Source of the DNA: Corynebacterium sp. BD556
GTDB taxonomy: Bacteria; Actinomycetota; Actinomycetes; Mycobacteriales; Mycobacteriaceae
Length of the DNA stretch: 64,000 nucleotides
Reading direction: 5' to 3'
NCBI RefSeq assembly: GCF_038452275.1
Contig: NZ_CP141643.1
Coordinates: 1,116,001 to 1,180,000, forward strand
Shown here: in pieces, positions 19,152 through 26,659 of the stretch
Numbering within the stretch: the stretch's first letter is position 1
Layout: each line of letters starts with the position of its first letter
The notes under the pieces: generated by a model
The model's database searches: none
The model's input: the letters and a program-made list of their open reading frames with translations, nothing else
Told to the model about the DNA's origin: nothing
Position numbers and translations under genes: made by a program

Positions 19152-19895
19152 GTGAAACTTCCGTGGCAGAAAACAGAGTCGACCCCCACTGCGGGCGGCT
19201 CCACGAAAATTGACAGCTCCACCGCGCACGAGCCGTCGCCCGCGCAGGGGACCGACACCGAAGGCGTCAAGGGCGAGCAGAAGGCACGAAAGGGCTACAC
19301 GCCGCCGAAGGGGCGGCCCACCCCGAAGCGCCAGGAGCAAGAGATCAAACGTGGCGTGATCCGCGACCCCCACGCGTTGACTCCGGCGCAGCAGCGCGAG
19401 CGGGACAAGGAACTGAAAAGGTCCATGTCTAAGGAGGAGTGGAAGGCGCATAAAAAGCAGCAGCGTCAACAGCGGCACAGTGCGAACCGGGAGATCCAGG
19501 CGCGCATCGACGCCGGAGATGAACGCTACATTTTTGAGCGCGACAAAGGCGAAGTCCGCCGTTTCGTGCGCGACTGGGTTGATTCCCGCCGCTTCTTTAA
19601 TAACTACGTCATGCCTGCCGCGTTCGTGATGTTGTTGATTATGTTTATCGGCTCGTTTATGCCGGAAGTCTCTGCTGTGTTGTCGATGTTGTCGTTGCTG
19701 TTCATTGTGCTGATTTTTGCGGAGGCCGTCTTTATCGGCATCCGCGCCAATAAGGCGGTGCGTGCCCGGTTCCCGGAGACGTCGGACACCGGTTTCGGCC
19801 TGGGCATGTACGCGTTTTCCCGCGCCAGCCAGCCACGCGGATGGCGCTCGCCGAAACCGCGTGTGGCGATCGGCGATCGGCCCGCCGAAAACTAG
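19152..19895 (+). CDS. DUF3043 membrane protein
   Basis: The 247-residue protein has a long, very basic, Lys/Arg/Gln-rich cytoplasmic N-terminus (about residues 1-150). Two adjacent membrane helices follow (FVMLLIMFIGSFMPEV and VLSMLSLLFIVLIFAEAVFIGI) and then a short C-terminus ending RPAEN. This matches the actinobacterial DUF3043 family, placed next to erpA in corynebacteria and mycobacteria. Function is unknown. It is followed 31 bp later by cobT. Confidence 0.85.
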   Translation: MKLPWQKTESTPTAGGSTKIDSSTAHEPSPAQGTDTEGVKGEQKARKGYTPPKGRPTPKRQEQEIKRGVIRDPHALTPAQQRERDKELKRSMSKEEWKAHKKQQRQQRHSANREIQARIDAGDERYIFERDKGEVRRFVRDWVDSRRFFNNYVMPAAFVMLLIMFIGSFMPEVSAVLSMLSLLFIVLIFAEAVFIGIRANKAVRARFPETSDTGFGLGMYAFSRASQPRGWRSPKPRVAIGDRPAEN

Positions 19896-19926
19896 GCCGA
19901 AGCTTGGAACAATAAGGAGCGCTCCC

Positions 19927-20913
19927 ATGTCATCGCCGTTGTTCGACCCCGTTTCCAGCCCGGACGTTGCTGCTGCGGCGAGGCTGGGCCAGGCACTTGA
20001 GGCATCCACGCGGGGCCGCAGCCTCGGCAGGCTCGGCGAGCTTGCCGCCTGGATCGCGGCGTGCCAAAGCGCTTCTGTCCCCAGCCCTTTTCACCACCCG
20101 TGCGCGGTCATTTTCGCTGGCCGCCACGGCGTGGCCGCGCGCGGCATCTCCGCTTTTGCCGATGACGCCGCCAGCGTTTGCGTTGCGGAGCTTGCGGCGG
20201 GCGGCGGTCCTGGCGCTGTGGCTGCCCGCGCCGCCGGTTGCGGCCTGATGCTTGTCGACGACTACCTGACTTATGCCACCCGCCTCATTGATGTTGAGGA
20301 CGCGATGAGCGCGGAGGAGTTCGCGGCGGCCGTGGATCACGGCAAGCGCTTGGCTGATCGGGAAATCGACGCCGGCGCGGACCTTCTTATCGCAGGCGAT
20401 GTCGGGGTGGGCAACACAACGATTGCAGCTACGGTCTACGGGGCGTTGACCCGCACCGAACCTGTCGCGGTAATCGGCCGTGGCTCCGGTATCGATGATG
20501 AGACGTGGAAACGTAAGGTTTGCGTCATCCGCGACGCCATGTTTCGCGTGCGCAACTTCCGTGAGGACCTTTCTCGGGTTCTCGCGGCGATTTCTGCACC
20601 CGATTTCGTTGCGTTGACGGCCTTTATCGCGCAAAGCGCAGTGCGGCGCACGCCGGTGCTTGTCGACGCCACCTACACCAGCGTTGCCACCTACGTGGCA
20701 GAACGCCTCGCCCCCGGCACCCGCGACTGGGTCAAGGTTGTGCAATTAAGCGCCGAACCCTCCCACACCGGCGCAATTCAGGCCCTGGGAACCACCCCGG
20801 TGCTGGCCCTGGACATCACCACGGGCCAGGCAACCGGCGCACTGTTGACGCTTCCCCTTCTCAACGCTGCCGCCGAGATGGTCGGCGACGAACTTTCTTC
20901 AGCTACGGCGTAA
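19927..20913 (+). CDS. cobT: Nicotinate-nucleotide-dimethylbenzimidazole phosphoribosyltransferase
   Basis: The 328-residue protein matches CobT, which transfers phosphoribose from nicotinate mononucleotide to dimethylbenzimidazole for the lower ligand of cobalamin. Landmarks are [15 protein letters not shown] near the N-terminus, the phosphate-binding [13 protein letters not shown] and a C-terminal LLNAAAEM segment. I use the ATG at 19927, with AAGGAG seven bases upstream. Other corynebacteria carry cobU and cobS beside it; here neither is adjacent and the next gene is ilvE. Its last 11 bases overlap the convergent ilvE. Confidence 0.88.
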   Translation: MSSPLFDPVSSPDVAAAARLGQALEASTRGRSLGRLGELAAWIAACQSASVPSPFHHPCAVIFAGRHGVAARGISAFADDAASVCVAELAAGGGPGAVAARAAGCGLMLVDDYLTYATRLIDVEDAMSAEEFAAAVDHGKRLADREIDAGADLLIAGDVGVGNTTIAATVYGALTRTEPVAVIGRGSGIDDETWKRKVCVIRDAMFRVRNFREDLSRVLAAISAPDFVALTAFIAQSAVRRTPVLVDATYTSVATYVAERLAPGTRDWVKVVQLSAEPSHTGAIQALGTTPVLALDITTGQATGALLTLPLLNAAAEMVGDELSSATA

Positions 20914-22009
20914 CCAGCGTGTGGTTCCAGCCGTGGGTGTCTTCCACCCTGCCCTGTTGGATTCCGGTGAGGTGCTCGCGCAGGCGCATGGTGACCTCGC
21001 CAGCCTTATTGTTGTTGATGGTGAACTCGCCGTCGCGGCTGAGCACCCGGCCCACCGGGGTGATCACGGCGGCGGTGCCGCAAGCCAGGGTTTCACTGAT
21101 TGAGCCGTCTTGCGCTCCTGTCCGCCACTGCTCGACCGTGACGACACGCTCCTCAGTTCTGTAGCCGAGGTCACGGGCGACCTGGAGGAGGGAGTCACGG
21201 GTAATTCCGGCTAGCAATGAGCCAGACAGCGCCGGGGTAAACACCGTTGCGCCATCACCGCTGCCTTCGACGAACATGAGGTTCATCCCGCCCATCTCCT
21301 CGATATTGGTGCGTTTTACTGCGTCGAGCCACACCACTTGGTCACAGCCCTTTTCCTGCGCCTGAGCTTGGGCGAGCAAGGAAGCCGCGTAGTTACCGGC
21401 GAACTTTGCGTCCCCGGTGCCGCCGGGGGCGGCGCGAACATAATCCTCGCTGATCCACACACTGACTGGGTTAAAACCGCCAGAGAAGTAGGCGGCGGCC
21501 GGGGAGGCGATGACGTAGAAAGTGTAGGAGTTCGACGGTTTAACCCCCAGGGTTTTCTCCGTGCCGATCATAAAGGGGCGCAGGTATAGGGAGGCCTCGC
21601 CGCCGGCTGCGGGGACCCAGTCCCGGTCGACGTCGACAAGCTGTTGAAGCGCTTCCAAGAACAGCTCCTCGGGAAGCTCCGGCATGGCCAAGCGGCGTGC
21701 CGAGTGCTGCAAACGGCGCGCGTTTTGCTCAGGACGGAAGGTGGTGATGGTCCCATCGGCGTGCCGGTAAGCCTTCAGACCTTCGAAAATTGCCTGCCCG
21801 TAGTGCAAAACATTGGAGGCGGGGTCAAGGGTGATCGGCTCGTAGGGCCGAACCTGGGCATTGTGCCAGCCCTGCTTGTCGTTCCATTCAATTGACACCA
21901 TGTGATCGGTGAACTGCTGGCCGAAAGCGGGTGCCGCGAGGATCTCAGCGCGGCGCTGCGGCGAGGTGGGCGTGGGGGTCTTAGTGATGGTGAACGTCGC
22001 TGAAGCCAT
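20903..22009 (-). CDS. ilvE: Branched-chain amino-acid aminotransferase
   Basis: The 368-residue class IV PLP aminotransferase makes or degrades Val, Leu and Ile. It has [15 protein letters not shown] near residues 65-80, the PLP lysine in [13 protein letters not shown], and GGMNLMFVE and [15 protein letters not shown] later. These fit the large bacterial IlvE group. The ATG at 22009 follows a TAAGGT by 6 nt without a Shine-Dalgarno sequence, again compatible with leaderless translation. It overlaps cobT tail-to-tail. Confidence 0.94.
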   Translation of the reverse strand: MASATFTITKTPTPTSPQRRAEILAAPAFGQQFTDHMVSIEWNDKQGWHNAQVRPYEPITLDPASNVLHYGQAIFEGLKAYRHADGTITTFRPEQNARRLQHSARRLAMPELPEELFLEALQQLVDVDRDWVPAAGGEASLYLRPFMIGTEKTLGVKPSNSYTFYVIASPAAAYFSGGFNPVSVWISEDYVRAAPGGTGDAKFAGNYAASLLAQAQAQEKGCDQVVWLDAVKRTNIEEMGGMNLMFVEGSGDGATVFTPALSGSLLAGITRDSLLQVARDLGYRTEERVVTVEQWRTGAQDGSISETLACGTAAVITPVGRVLSRDGEFTINNNKAGEVTMRLREHLTGIQQGRVEDTHGWNHTLVTP

Positions 22010-22124
22010 GGGTCAACCTTACACCCCGACCCAAGCACAACGTGATGGACATCATGAGTCACGCCATTGGGTACCGTGGTTGTCGTTCACGTATCCCGAC
22101 TGAAGAAAGGTGTGTTGACTCTCA

Positions 22125-23609
22125 GTGGCTGTTTCGTCTTTTGAGCTGTCCCTTCCCTGCCGTGGCACGACCGTGGAGGTGGAATTTGCCACCACCGCCC
22201 CCGCCAACCCCACGGCGGTTCTCATCCCGGTCACCCAGTCAGAGGGCGCTCTTGAAGTTCCTGTGACAACACTTGCCGGCGACGGCCTCCTCAAAGCTTT
22301 GGATGCCGTCGGCGCGACCGGTAAGAAGGGTGAGGTCACCCGGGTGTTTCACAACGACACCCTCACCATCGCCTTCGGCCTCGGCGATTCCGGCGACATC
22401 GACGAGGACACCGTCCGCCGCGCCGCCGGCGTAGTCGCCCGTGGCCTGCGCGGGGTCGACAAAGCCACGATCACCGGCGAGTTCGGCATCCGCCCAATCG
22501 TTGAAGGTCTACTTCTGGGCGGATACTCCTACACCGGCATGAAGTCCTCTCAAGAAGACGACTCCAAAGACACCACCCGCATCACGGTCATCGGCAAAGA
22601 CAACGACGCAGACCGCGAGGCCTTTAAACGTGCCGCCGTCGTCGCCGGTGCCACAGTTCTTGCCCGCGACCTAGTCAACACCCCCTCGAACTTCCTCTAC
22701 CCCGAGTCCTACGCGAAAGTGATCACCGAGATCGCCGCGCAGTCCAAGCTCAACGTGGAAGTCTTCGACGAAAAGCAACTCAAGGAGCAGGGCTTCGGCG
22801 GCATCCTTTCCGTGGGGCAGGGCTCGAACCGCCCACCACGCCTGGTGCACCTGTCCTGGCACCCTGCTGAGGCCACCACCTCCCTGGGCTTGGTGGGCAA
22901 AGGCATCACCTTTGACACCGGCGGCATCTCTCTTAAACCCGCCGCCAACATGGAAAACATGATCTCGGACATGGGTGGCTCTGCAGCTGTCGTCGCCGCC
23001 ATTAGTGCAGCCGCCCAACTTGAGTTGCCGCTAGGCATCGACGCCTGGGTGCCGCTGGCGGAGAACATGCCGTCTGGCACAGCGACCCGCCCGGGCGATG
23101 TAATCACCCACTACGGCGGCATCACCTCCGAGATCCTCAACACCGATGCGGAGGGCCGCCTCGTGCTTGCCGACGCCCTTGCCCGCGCCAGCGAGGACAA
23201 GCCCGACTACCTCATCGAAACCTCCACCCTCACCGGAGCCCAGATAGTGGCGCTGGGCAACAGGGTGATGGCAGTGATGGGCTCCGATGAGTTCCGCGAC
23301 CGCGTCGCCGCAACCGGCCGCGCTGTCGGTGAGCCGGGCTGGGCCATGCCGCTGCTCGAGGAGCAGGAAGAAGAACTGAAGTCGCCGGTAGCCGACATCC
23401 GCAACACCAACAACGCACGCACCGCCGGCATGTTGTTTGCCGGCCTGTACCTGTCGCGCTTCATCGCCGAGGACACCCAGTGGGTCCACCTGGACATCGC
23501 CGGGCCGTCCTTCAACACTTCCAGCCCGTGGGGTTTTACCCCGAAGCGCGCCTCCGGCACCCCGGTGCGCACCATTGTTGAGACGATGACGCAGTTGGCC
23601 GGCACGTAG
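22125..23609 (+). CDS. pepA: Leucyl aminopeptidase (M17 family)
   Basis: The 494-residue protein has the M17 catalytic C-terminal domain with KGITFDTGGISLKP (metal and catalytic Lys/Asp) and the signature NTDAEGRLVL, followed by DIRNTNNARTAG. It removes N-terminal residues from peptides in the cytosol and uses two metal ions. The GTG start at 22125 has AAAGG about 14 bases upstream; no better start is in frame because a TGA lies just before. It ends 4 bp from the convergent gene at 23614. Confidence 0.93.
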   Translation: MAVSSFELSLPCRGTTVEVEFATTAPANPTAVLIPVTQSEGALEVPVTTLAGDGLLKALDAVGATGKKGEVTRVFHNDTLTIAFGLGDSGDIDEDTVRRAAGVVARGLRGVDKATITGEFGIRPIVEGLLLGGYSYTGMKSSQEDDSKDTTRITVIGKDNDADREAFKRAAVVAGATVLARDLVNTPSNFLYPESYAKVITEIAAQSKLNVEVFDEKQLKEQGFGGILSVGQGSNRPPRLVHLSWHPAEATTSLGLVGKGITFDTGGISLKPAANMENMISDMGGSAAVVAAISAAAQLELPLGIDAWVPLAENMPSGTATRPGDVITHYGGITSEILNTDAEGRLVLADALARASEDKPDYLIETSTLTGAQIVALGNRVMAVMGSDEFRDRVAATGRAVGEPGWAMPLLEEQEEELKSPVADIRNTNNARTAGMLFAGLYLSRFIAEDTQWVHLDIAGPSFNTSSPWGFTPKRASGTPVRTIVETMTQLAGT

Positions 23610-23613
23610 CCGT

Positions 23614-24009
23614 TTAACTGTAGGGGTTCTCGCCGCGCTCGAACCGGGCGCGGCGTTTCTTTTGCTCCTCACGTTTGCGCAAAATGCGCTCTTTTTCCAT
23701 CTTTTTGCGCATGCGGTCGGGATAACCAGTCTCCTCGACGTCGTAAAGCGAAATGCCCAACAACTTCGCCACCGCATCGATGCCCTTTGGCCCGCCGATG
23801 CGACGCCTGATGTGCTCCCCTGTTTCATCGACAAGCACAACCGACATCTCGTTGACCACCGTTTCCGGCTCGACGAAGCCCTCCACGAACGCGCGGCCCT
23901 GCACCCACTGCTGCAAAAAGGCGGCATCCTCGGGCCGAATGGTGTCCCCCGGAGCGCGCGGAGGCTTCAAAGAGGACGAAGACTTGCGATTGCCGAAAAG
24001 GTTGAACAC
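23614..24009 (-). CDS. Conserved corynebacterial protein of unknown function
   Basis: The 131-residue protein begins VFNLFGNRKSSSSLKPPRAP and ends in a strongly basic and acidic helix rich in Lys, Arg and Glu (RKKMEKERILRKREEQKKRR). I see no catalytic motif. A longer frame reaches 24108, but the GTG at 24009 lies exactly 7 nt after TAAGAT, so I take it as a leaderless start. Its place between pepA and the E2 gene is conserved in Corynebacterium as I recall it. Confidence 0.75.
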   Translation of the reverse strand: MFNLFGNRKSSSSLKPPRAPGDTIRPEDAAFLQQWVQGRAFVEGFVEPETVVNEMSVVLVDETGEHIRRRIGGPKGIDAVAKLLGISLYDVEETGYPDRMRKKMEKERILRKREEQKKRRARFERGENPYS

Positions 24010-24016
24010 CCCAACG

Positions 24017-24022
24017 ATCTTA
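24017..24022 (-). promoter_or_regulatory. -10 hexamer TAAGAT deciding the start at 24009
   Basis: TAAGAT on the minus strand ends 7 nt before the GTG at 24009. It lies inside the longer open frame and argues that the longer frame is not translated. Confidence 0.5.
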
Positions 24023-24186
24023 ATGCGTGTGGCTGACACGACAACGACACCCGCCACTAGCCCGCGGAAAAATCTCCGACGCAGGAAGAAGCCTCCCGCC
24101 CCAGGCACACGCTAAACCAGCGAAACAGGTACGCTAATGGTTTGTATCTTGAGTTTGAAGCGAACCCACGAGGAGACAGGAAAAAC

Positions 24187-25175
24187 ATGGCTCACTCTGT
24201 AGAGATGCCCGAACTGGGCGAATCAGTCACCGAAGGCACGATTACCACGTGGCTGAAGGCAGTCGGCGACACCGTCGAGGCTGACGAGCCCCTGCTCGAG
24301 GTGTCCACCGACAAGGTCGACACCGAGATTCCGTCGCCTGTCGCAGGTGTCCTTCTCGAAATTAAGGCCGAAGAAGACGACACCGTCGATGTCGGCGCCG
24401 TCATCGCCATTATCGGCGACGCCGATGAGACGCCCGAATCCTCCGACTCCGACAACGAAGCCGCTGAGCAAGAAGATGAGCCGGCAACGGAGCAACCCGC
24501 CAAAGATGAACCCAAGGAGGAAAAGAAAACCTCCACGGGCACCGGATCCGCAACCGACGTCGAGATGCCTGAACTCGGCGAGTCCGTCACCGAGGGCACC
24601 ATTACCACCTGGCTGAAGCAAGTCGGCGACACCGTCGAGGTTGACGAGCCGCTGCTCGAAGTCTCCACAGACAAGGTCGACACCGAAATCCCGTCACCTG
24701 TCGCGGGCACCCTCGTAGAAATCCTGGCTGAGGAAGATGACACCGTTGACGTCGGCGCGGTCATCGCGCGCATCGGCGACGCCGCGGCCGCCAACACCGC
24801 TGAGGATGATTCCGCTGCTTCCGCTGATTCCGAAAGCGCCGACGCCGCGGCCAAAGACAACGTCGAGGAAGAACCTGCGGACAAGCCTGCTGAGAAGAAA
24901 CAGGAGCCAGAAAAGGCTGAGTCCACGGGCTCCGGCGAATCCACCGACGTGGAAATGCCAGAGCTTGGCGAGTCCGTCACCGAGGGCACCATTACCACCT
25001 GGTTGAAGCAAGTCGGCGACACCGTCGAGGTCGACGAGCCGCTGCTTGAAGTCTCCACCGACAAAGTCGATACCGAAATCCCGTCGCCGGTGGCCGGCAC
25101 CCTACTGGAAATTCTCGCGGCGGAGGACGACACGGTCGACGTCGGCGCCGTCATCGCACGTGTCGGTGACGCCGG
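24187..25175 (+). repeat. Three-fold internal repeat encoding lipoyl domains
   Basis: Three DNA copies of about 230 bp (from about 24187, 24556 and 24946) share long nearly identical stretches, for example around GAGTCCGTCACCGAGGGCAC. Copies 2 and 3 are the closest. The last linker (25260-25340) adds short repeats encoding KQE-type residues. Confidence 0.85.
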
Positions 25176-26298
25176 GGCTGCGCCGTCTAGCTCCGGCGAC
25201 ACCGATCCTGCTGAAAGCACCGACGACTCCGAAGAAGCGGACAAGGACGACGCTCAGGAAAACGAGCGCGCCGAGGACAAGCAGGAGGCCAAGCAAGAGG
25301 ACAAGCAGGAGGACAAACAGGAGGCCAAGCAAGCTGCCTCCTCCAGCGAAGGACGTGTCCCATACGTCACCCCGCTGGTGCGCAAGCTCGCCGAAAAGCA
25401 CAACGTCGACCTCAACTCCATCGAAGGCACCGGCGTCGGCGGGCGTATCCGCAAACAGGACGTCCTCGCTGCCGCTGAGGGCGGCTCCGCTGAGCGCCCC
25501 ACCGGTGAAGCCGGGGGCAAGGCTGCGGGTGCGCGCTCCAACTGGTCCACGAAATCGGTGGACCCGGAAAAGCAAGAGCTCATTGGCACCACCCAGAAGG
25601 TCAACCGGATCCGCGAGATCACTGCAGCGACCATGGTCGAGTCCTTGCGCACCACCGCCCAACTGACCCACGTGCAGGAAGTCGACGTCACGCGCGTTGC
25701 CGAGCTGCGCAAGAAGGTCAAGCCGAGCTTCGTCGACAAGCACGGCGTAAACATCACCTACTTGGCGTTTTTCATCAAGGCTGCCGCTGAAGCACTGGTG
25801 TCCCACCCGAACGTCAACGCCTCCTACAACTCGGAAACCAAAGAGATCACCTACCACTCGGACGTCAACATCGGCGTGGCCGTGGACACCCCGGCTGGTT
25901 TGTTGGTGCCCGTGATCAAGAAGGTTCAGGACATGAACCTGGCCGAGATCGCCAAAGCAATCGTCGACTTGGCAGACCGCGCACGCAACCGCAAGCTGCG
26001 CCCAGACGACATCTCCGGCGCTACCTTTACGGTGACCAACATCGGCTCCGAGGGTGCCTTGCTCGACACCCCGATTTTGACTCCACCGCAGGCCGGCATC
26101 CTGGGCACCGCCGCGATTGAGAAGCGCCCGGTCATTGTGACCGAAGACGGCATTGACTCCATTGCGATCCGCCAGATGTGCTACTTGCCCTTTACCTACG
26201 ACCACCAGTTGGTCGACGGTGCAGACGCGGGCCGTTTCATCACCACCATCAAAGACCGCATCGAAACCGGTGACTTCGAGGCCGATCTAGACCTCTAA
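24187..26298 (+). CDS. aceF: Dihydrolipoamide acyltransferase (E2) with three lipoyl domains
   Basis: The 703-residue protein has three lipoyl domains starting near residues 1, 124 and 253. Each has the lipoylated lysine in STDKVDTE, and acidic Ala/Glu/Asp-rich linkers separate them. An E3-binding domain follows (VTPLVRKLAEKHNVDL, near 390-425), then a catalytic domain from about 465 with HQLVDGADAGRF. It was long called sucB. In Corynebacteriales it serves as the shared E2 of pyruvate dehydrogenase, while OdhA carries its own succinyltransferase domain. I choose the ATG at 24187 (MAHSVEMPELGE), preceded by GGAGACAGGA. The lipoate genes lie downstream. Confidence 0.92.
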   Translation: MAHSVEMPELGESVTEGTITTWLKAVGDTVEADEPLLEVSTDKVDTEIPSPVAGVLLEIKAEEDDTVDVGAVIAIIGDADETPESSDSDNEAAEQEDEPATEQPAKDEPKEEKKTSTGTGSATDVEMPELGESVTEGTITTWLKQVGDTVEVDEPLLEVSTDKVDTEIPSPVAGTLVEILAEEDDTVDVGAVIARIGDAAAANTAEDDSAASADSESADAAAKDNVEEEPADKPAEKKQEPEKAESTGSGESTDVEMPELGESVTEGTITTWLKQVGDTVEVDEPLLEVSTDKVDTEIPSPVAGTLLEILAAEDDTVDVGAVIARVGDAGAAPSSSGDTDPAESTDDSEEADKDDAQENERAEDKQEAKQEDKQEDKQEAKQAASSSEGRVPYVTPLVRKLAEKHNVDLNSIEGTGVGGRIRKQDVLAAAEGGSAERPTGEAGGKAAGARSNWSTKSVDPEKQELIGTTQKVNRIREITAATMVESLRTTAQLTHVQEVDVTRVAELRKKVKPSFVDKHGVNITYLAFFIKAAAEALVSHPNVNASYNSETKEITYHSDVNIGVAVDTPAGLLVPVIKKVQDMNLAEIAKAIVDLADRARNRKLRPDDISGATFTVTNIGSEGALLDTPILTPPQAGILGTAAIEKRPVIVTEDGIDSIAIRQMCYLPFTYDHQLVDGADAGRFITTIKDRIETGDFEADLDL

Positions 26299-26313
26299 GC
26301 TTGTATCCGAGCG

Positions 26314-26350
26314 CACCCGTCGCAGCACACCGTGCTGCGACGGGTGTTTC
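26314..26350 (+). terminator. Strong terminator hairpin after aceF
   Basis: CACCCGTCGCAGCAC and GTGCTGCGACGGGTG form a perfect 15-bp stem with a 3-nt loop, followed by TTTC. It starts 15 bp after the aceF stop. Confidence 0.85.
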
Positions 26351-26448
26351 GTGTGCAGGCTGTGGTGGGCTTTTCCGCTGCCTGGGGCCAAACAGCTCCT
26401 CGGCAAGGCGCTACTTGAAGGTGTGAGGCAGGTTAAACGCTTGGCGCT

Positions 26449-26497
26449 GTGCTTAGTGCTTAGTGCTTAGTGCTTAGTGCTTAGTGCCTAGTGCTTA
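26449..26497 (+). repeat. Seven tandem copies of GTGCTTA
   Basis: The heptamer GTGCTTA is repeated seven times head to tail; copy 6 reads GTGCCTA. It lies 160 bp upstream of gcvP and outside coding sequence. Copy number is likely variable between strains. Confidence 0.9.
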
Positions 26498-26541
26498 TTT
26501 TTAAAACGGCGGCAAAGGCACCGCCAAGCATTGGGGGCAAA

Positions 26542-26576
26542 CAGGACAAGTGGGGTGAGACGCAACATTTGTCCTG
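26542..26576. promoter_or_regulatory. 11-bp inverted repeat upstream of gcvP
   Basis: CAGGACAAGTG pairs with CATTTGTCCTG with one G-T wobble and a 13-nt loop. There is no T-run after it, so it is more likely an operator or leader structure than a terminator. Confidence 0.5.
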
Positions 26577-26659
26577 CTTGAGCGAACCTTCTTCGTGATG
26601 TCAGTCGCGTCGATAAACTGTTGGACATCAGCCTCTATCCACTAAGCAAGGAGTTCGCT

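Larger units (their letters stand above)
26347..26659. other. Gap between aceF terminator and gcvP
   Basis: This stretch holds the heptamer tandem repeat, a long inverted repeat and the gcvP ribosome-binding site, and no gene. I looked for a glycine riboswitch, frequent before gcv genes, and did not see its conserved core. Confidence 0.6.

Noticed and set aside
19896..19926. Cobalamin riboswitch before cobT
   Set aside because: The gap is only 31 bp and lies directly behind the DUF3043 gene; no room for the element.
24192..25244. 350-residue Ser/Val/Thr-rich frame opposite aceF
   Set aside because: Its repeats only mirror the lipoyl-domain repeats of aceF on the other strand; no ribosome-binding site or family.
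26449..26497. Possible CRISPR-like repeat
   Set aside because: Units are 7 bp with no spacers, so it is a simple tandem repeat.
26500..26659. Glycine riboswitch upstream of gcvP
   Set aside because: I could not find the conserved glycine aptamer core; only an unrelated inverted repeat is present.
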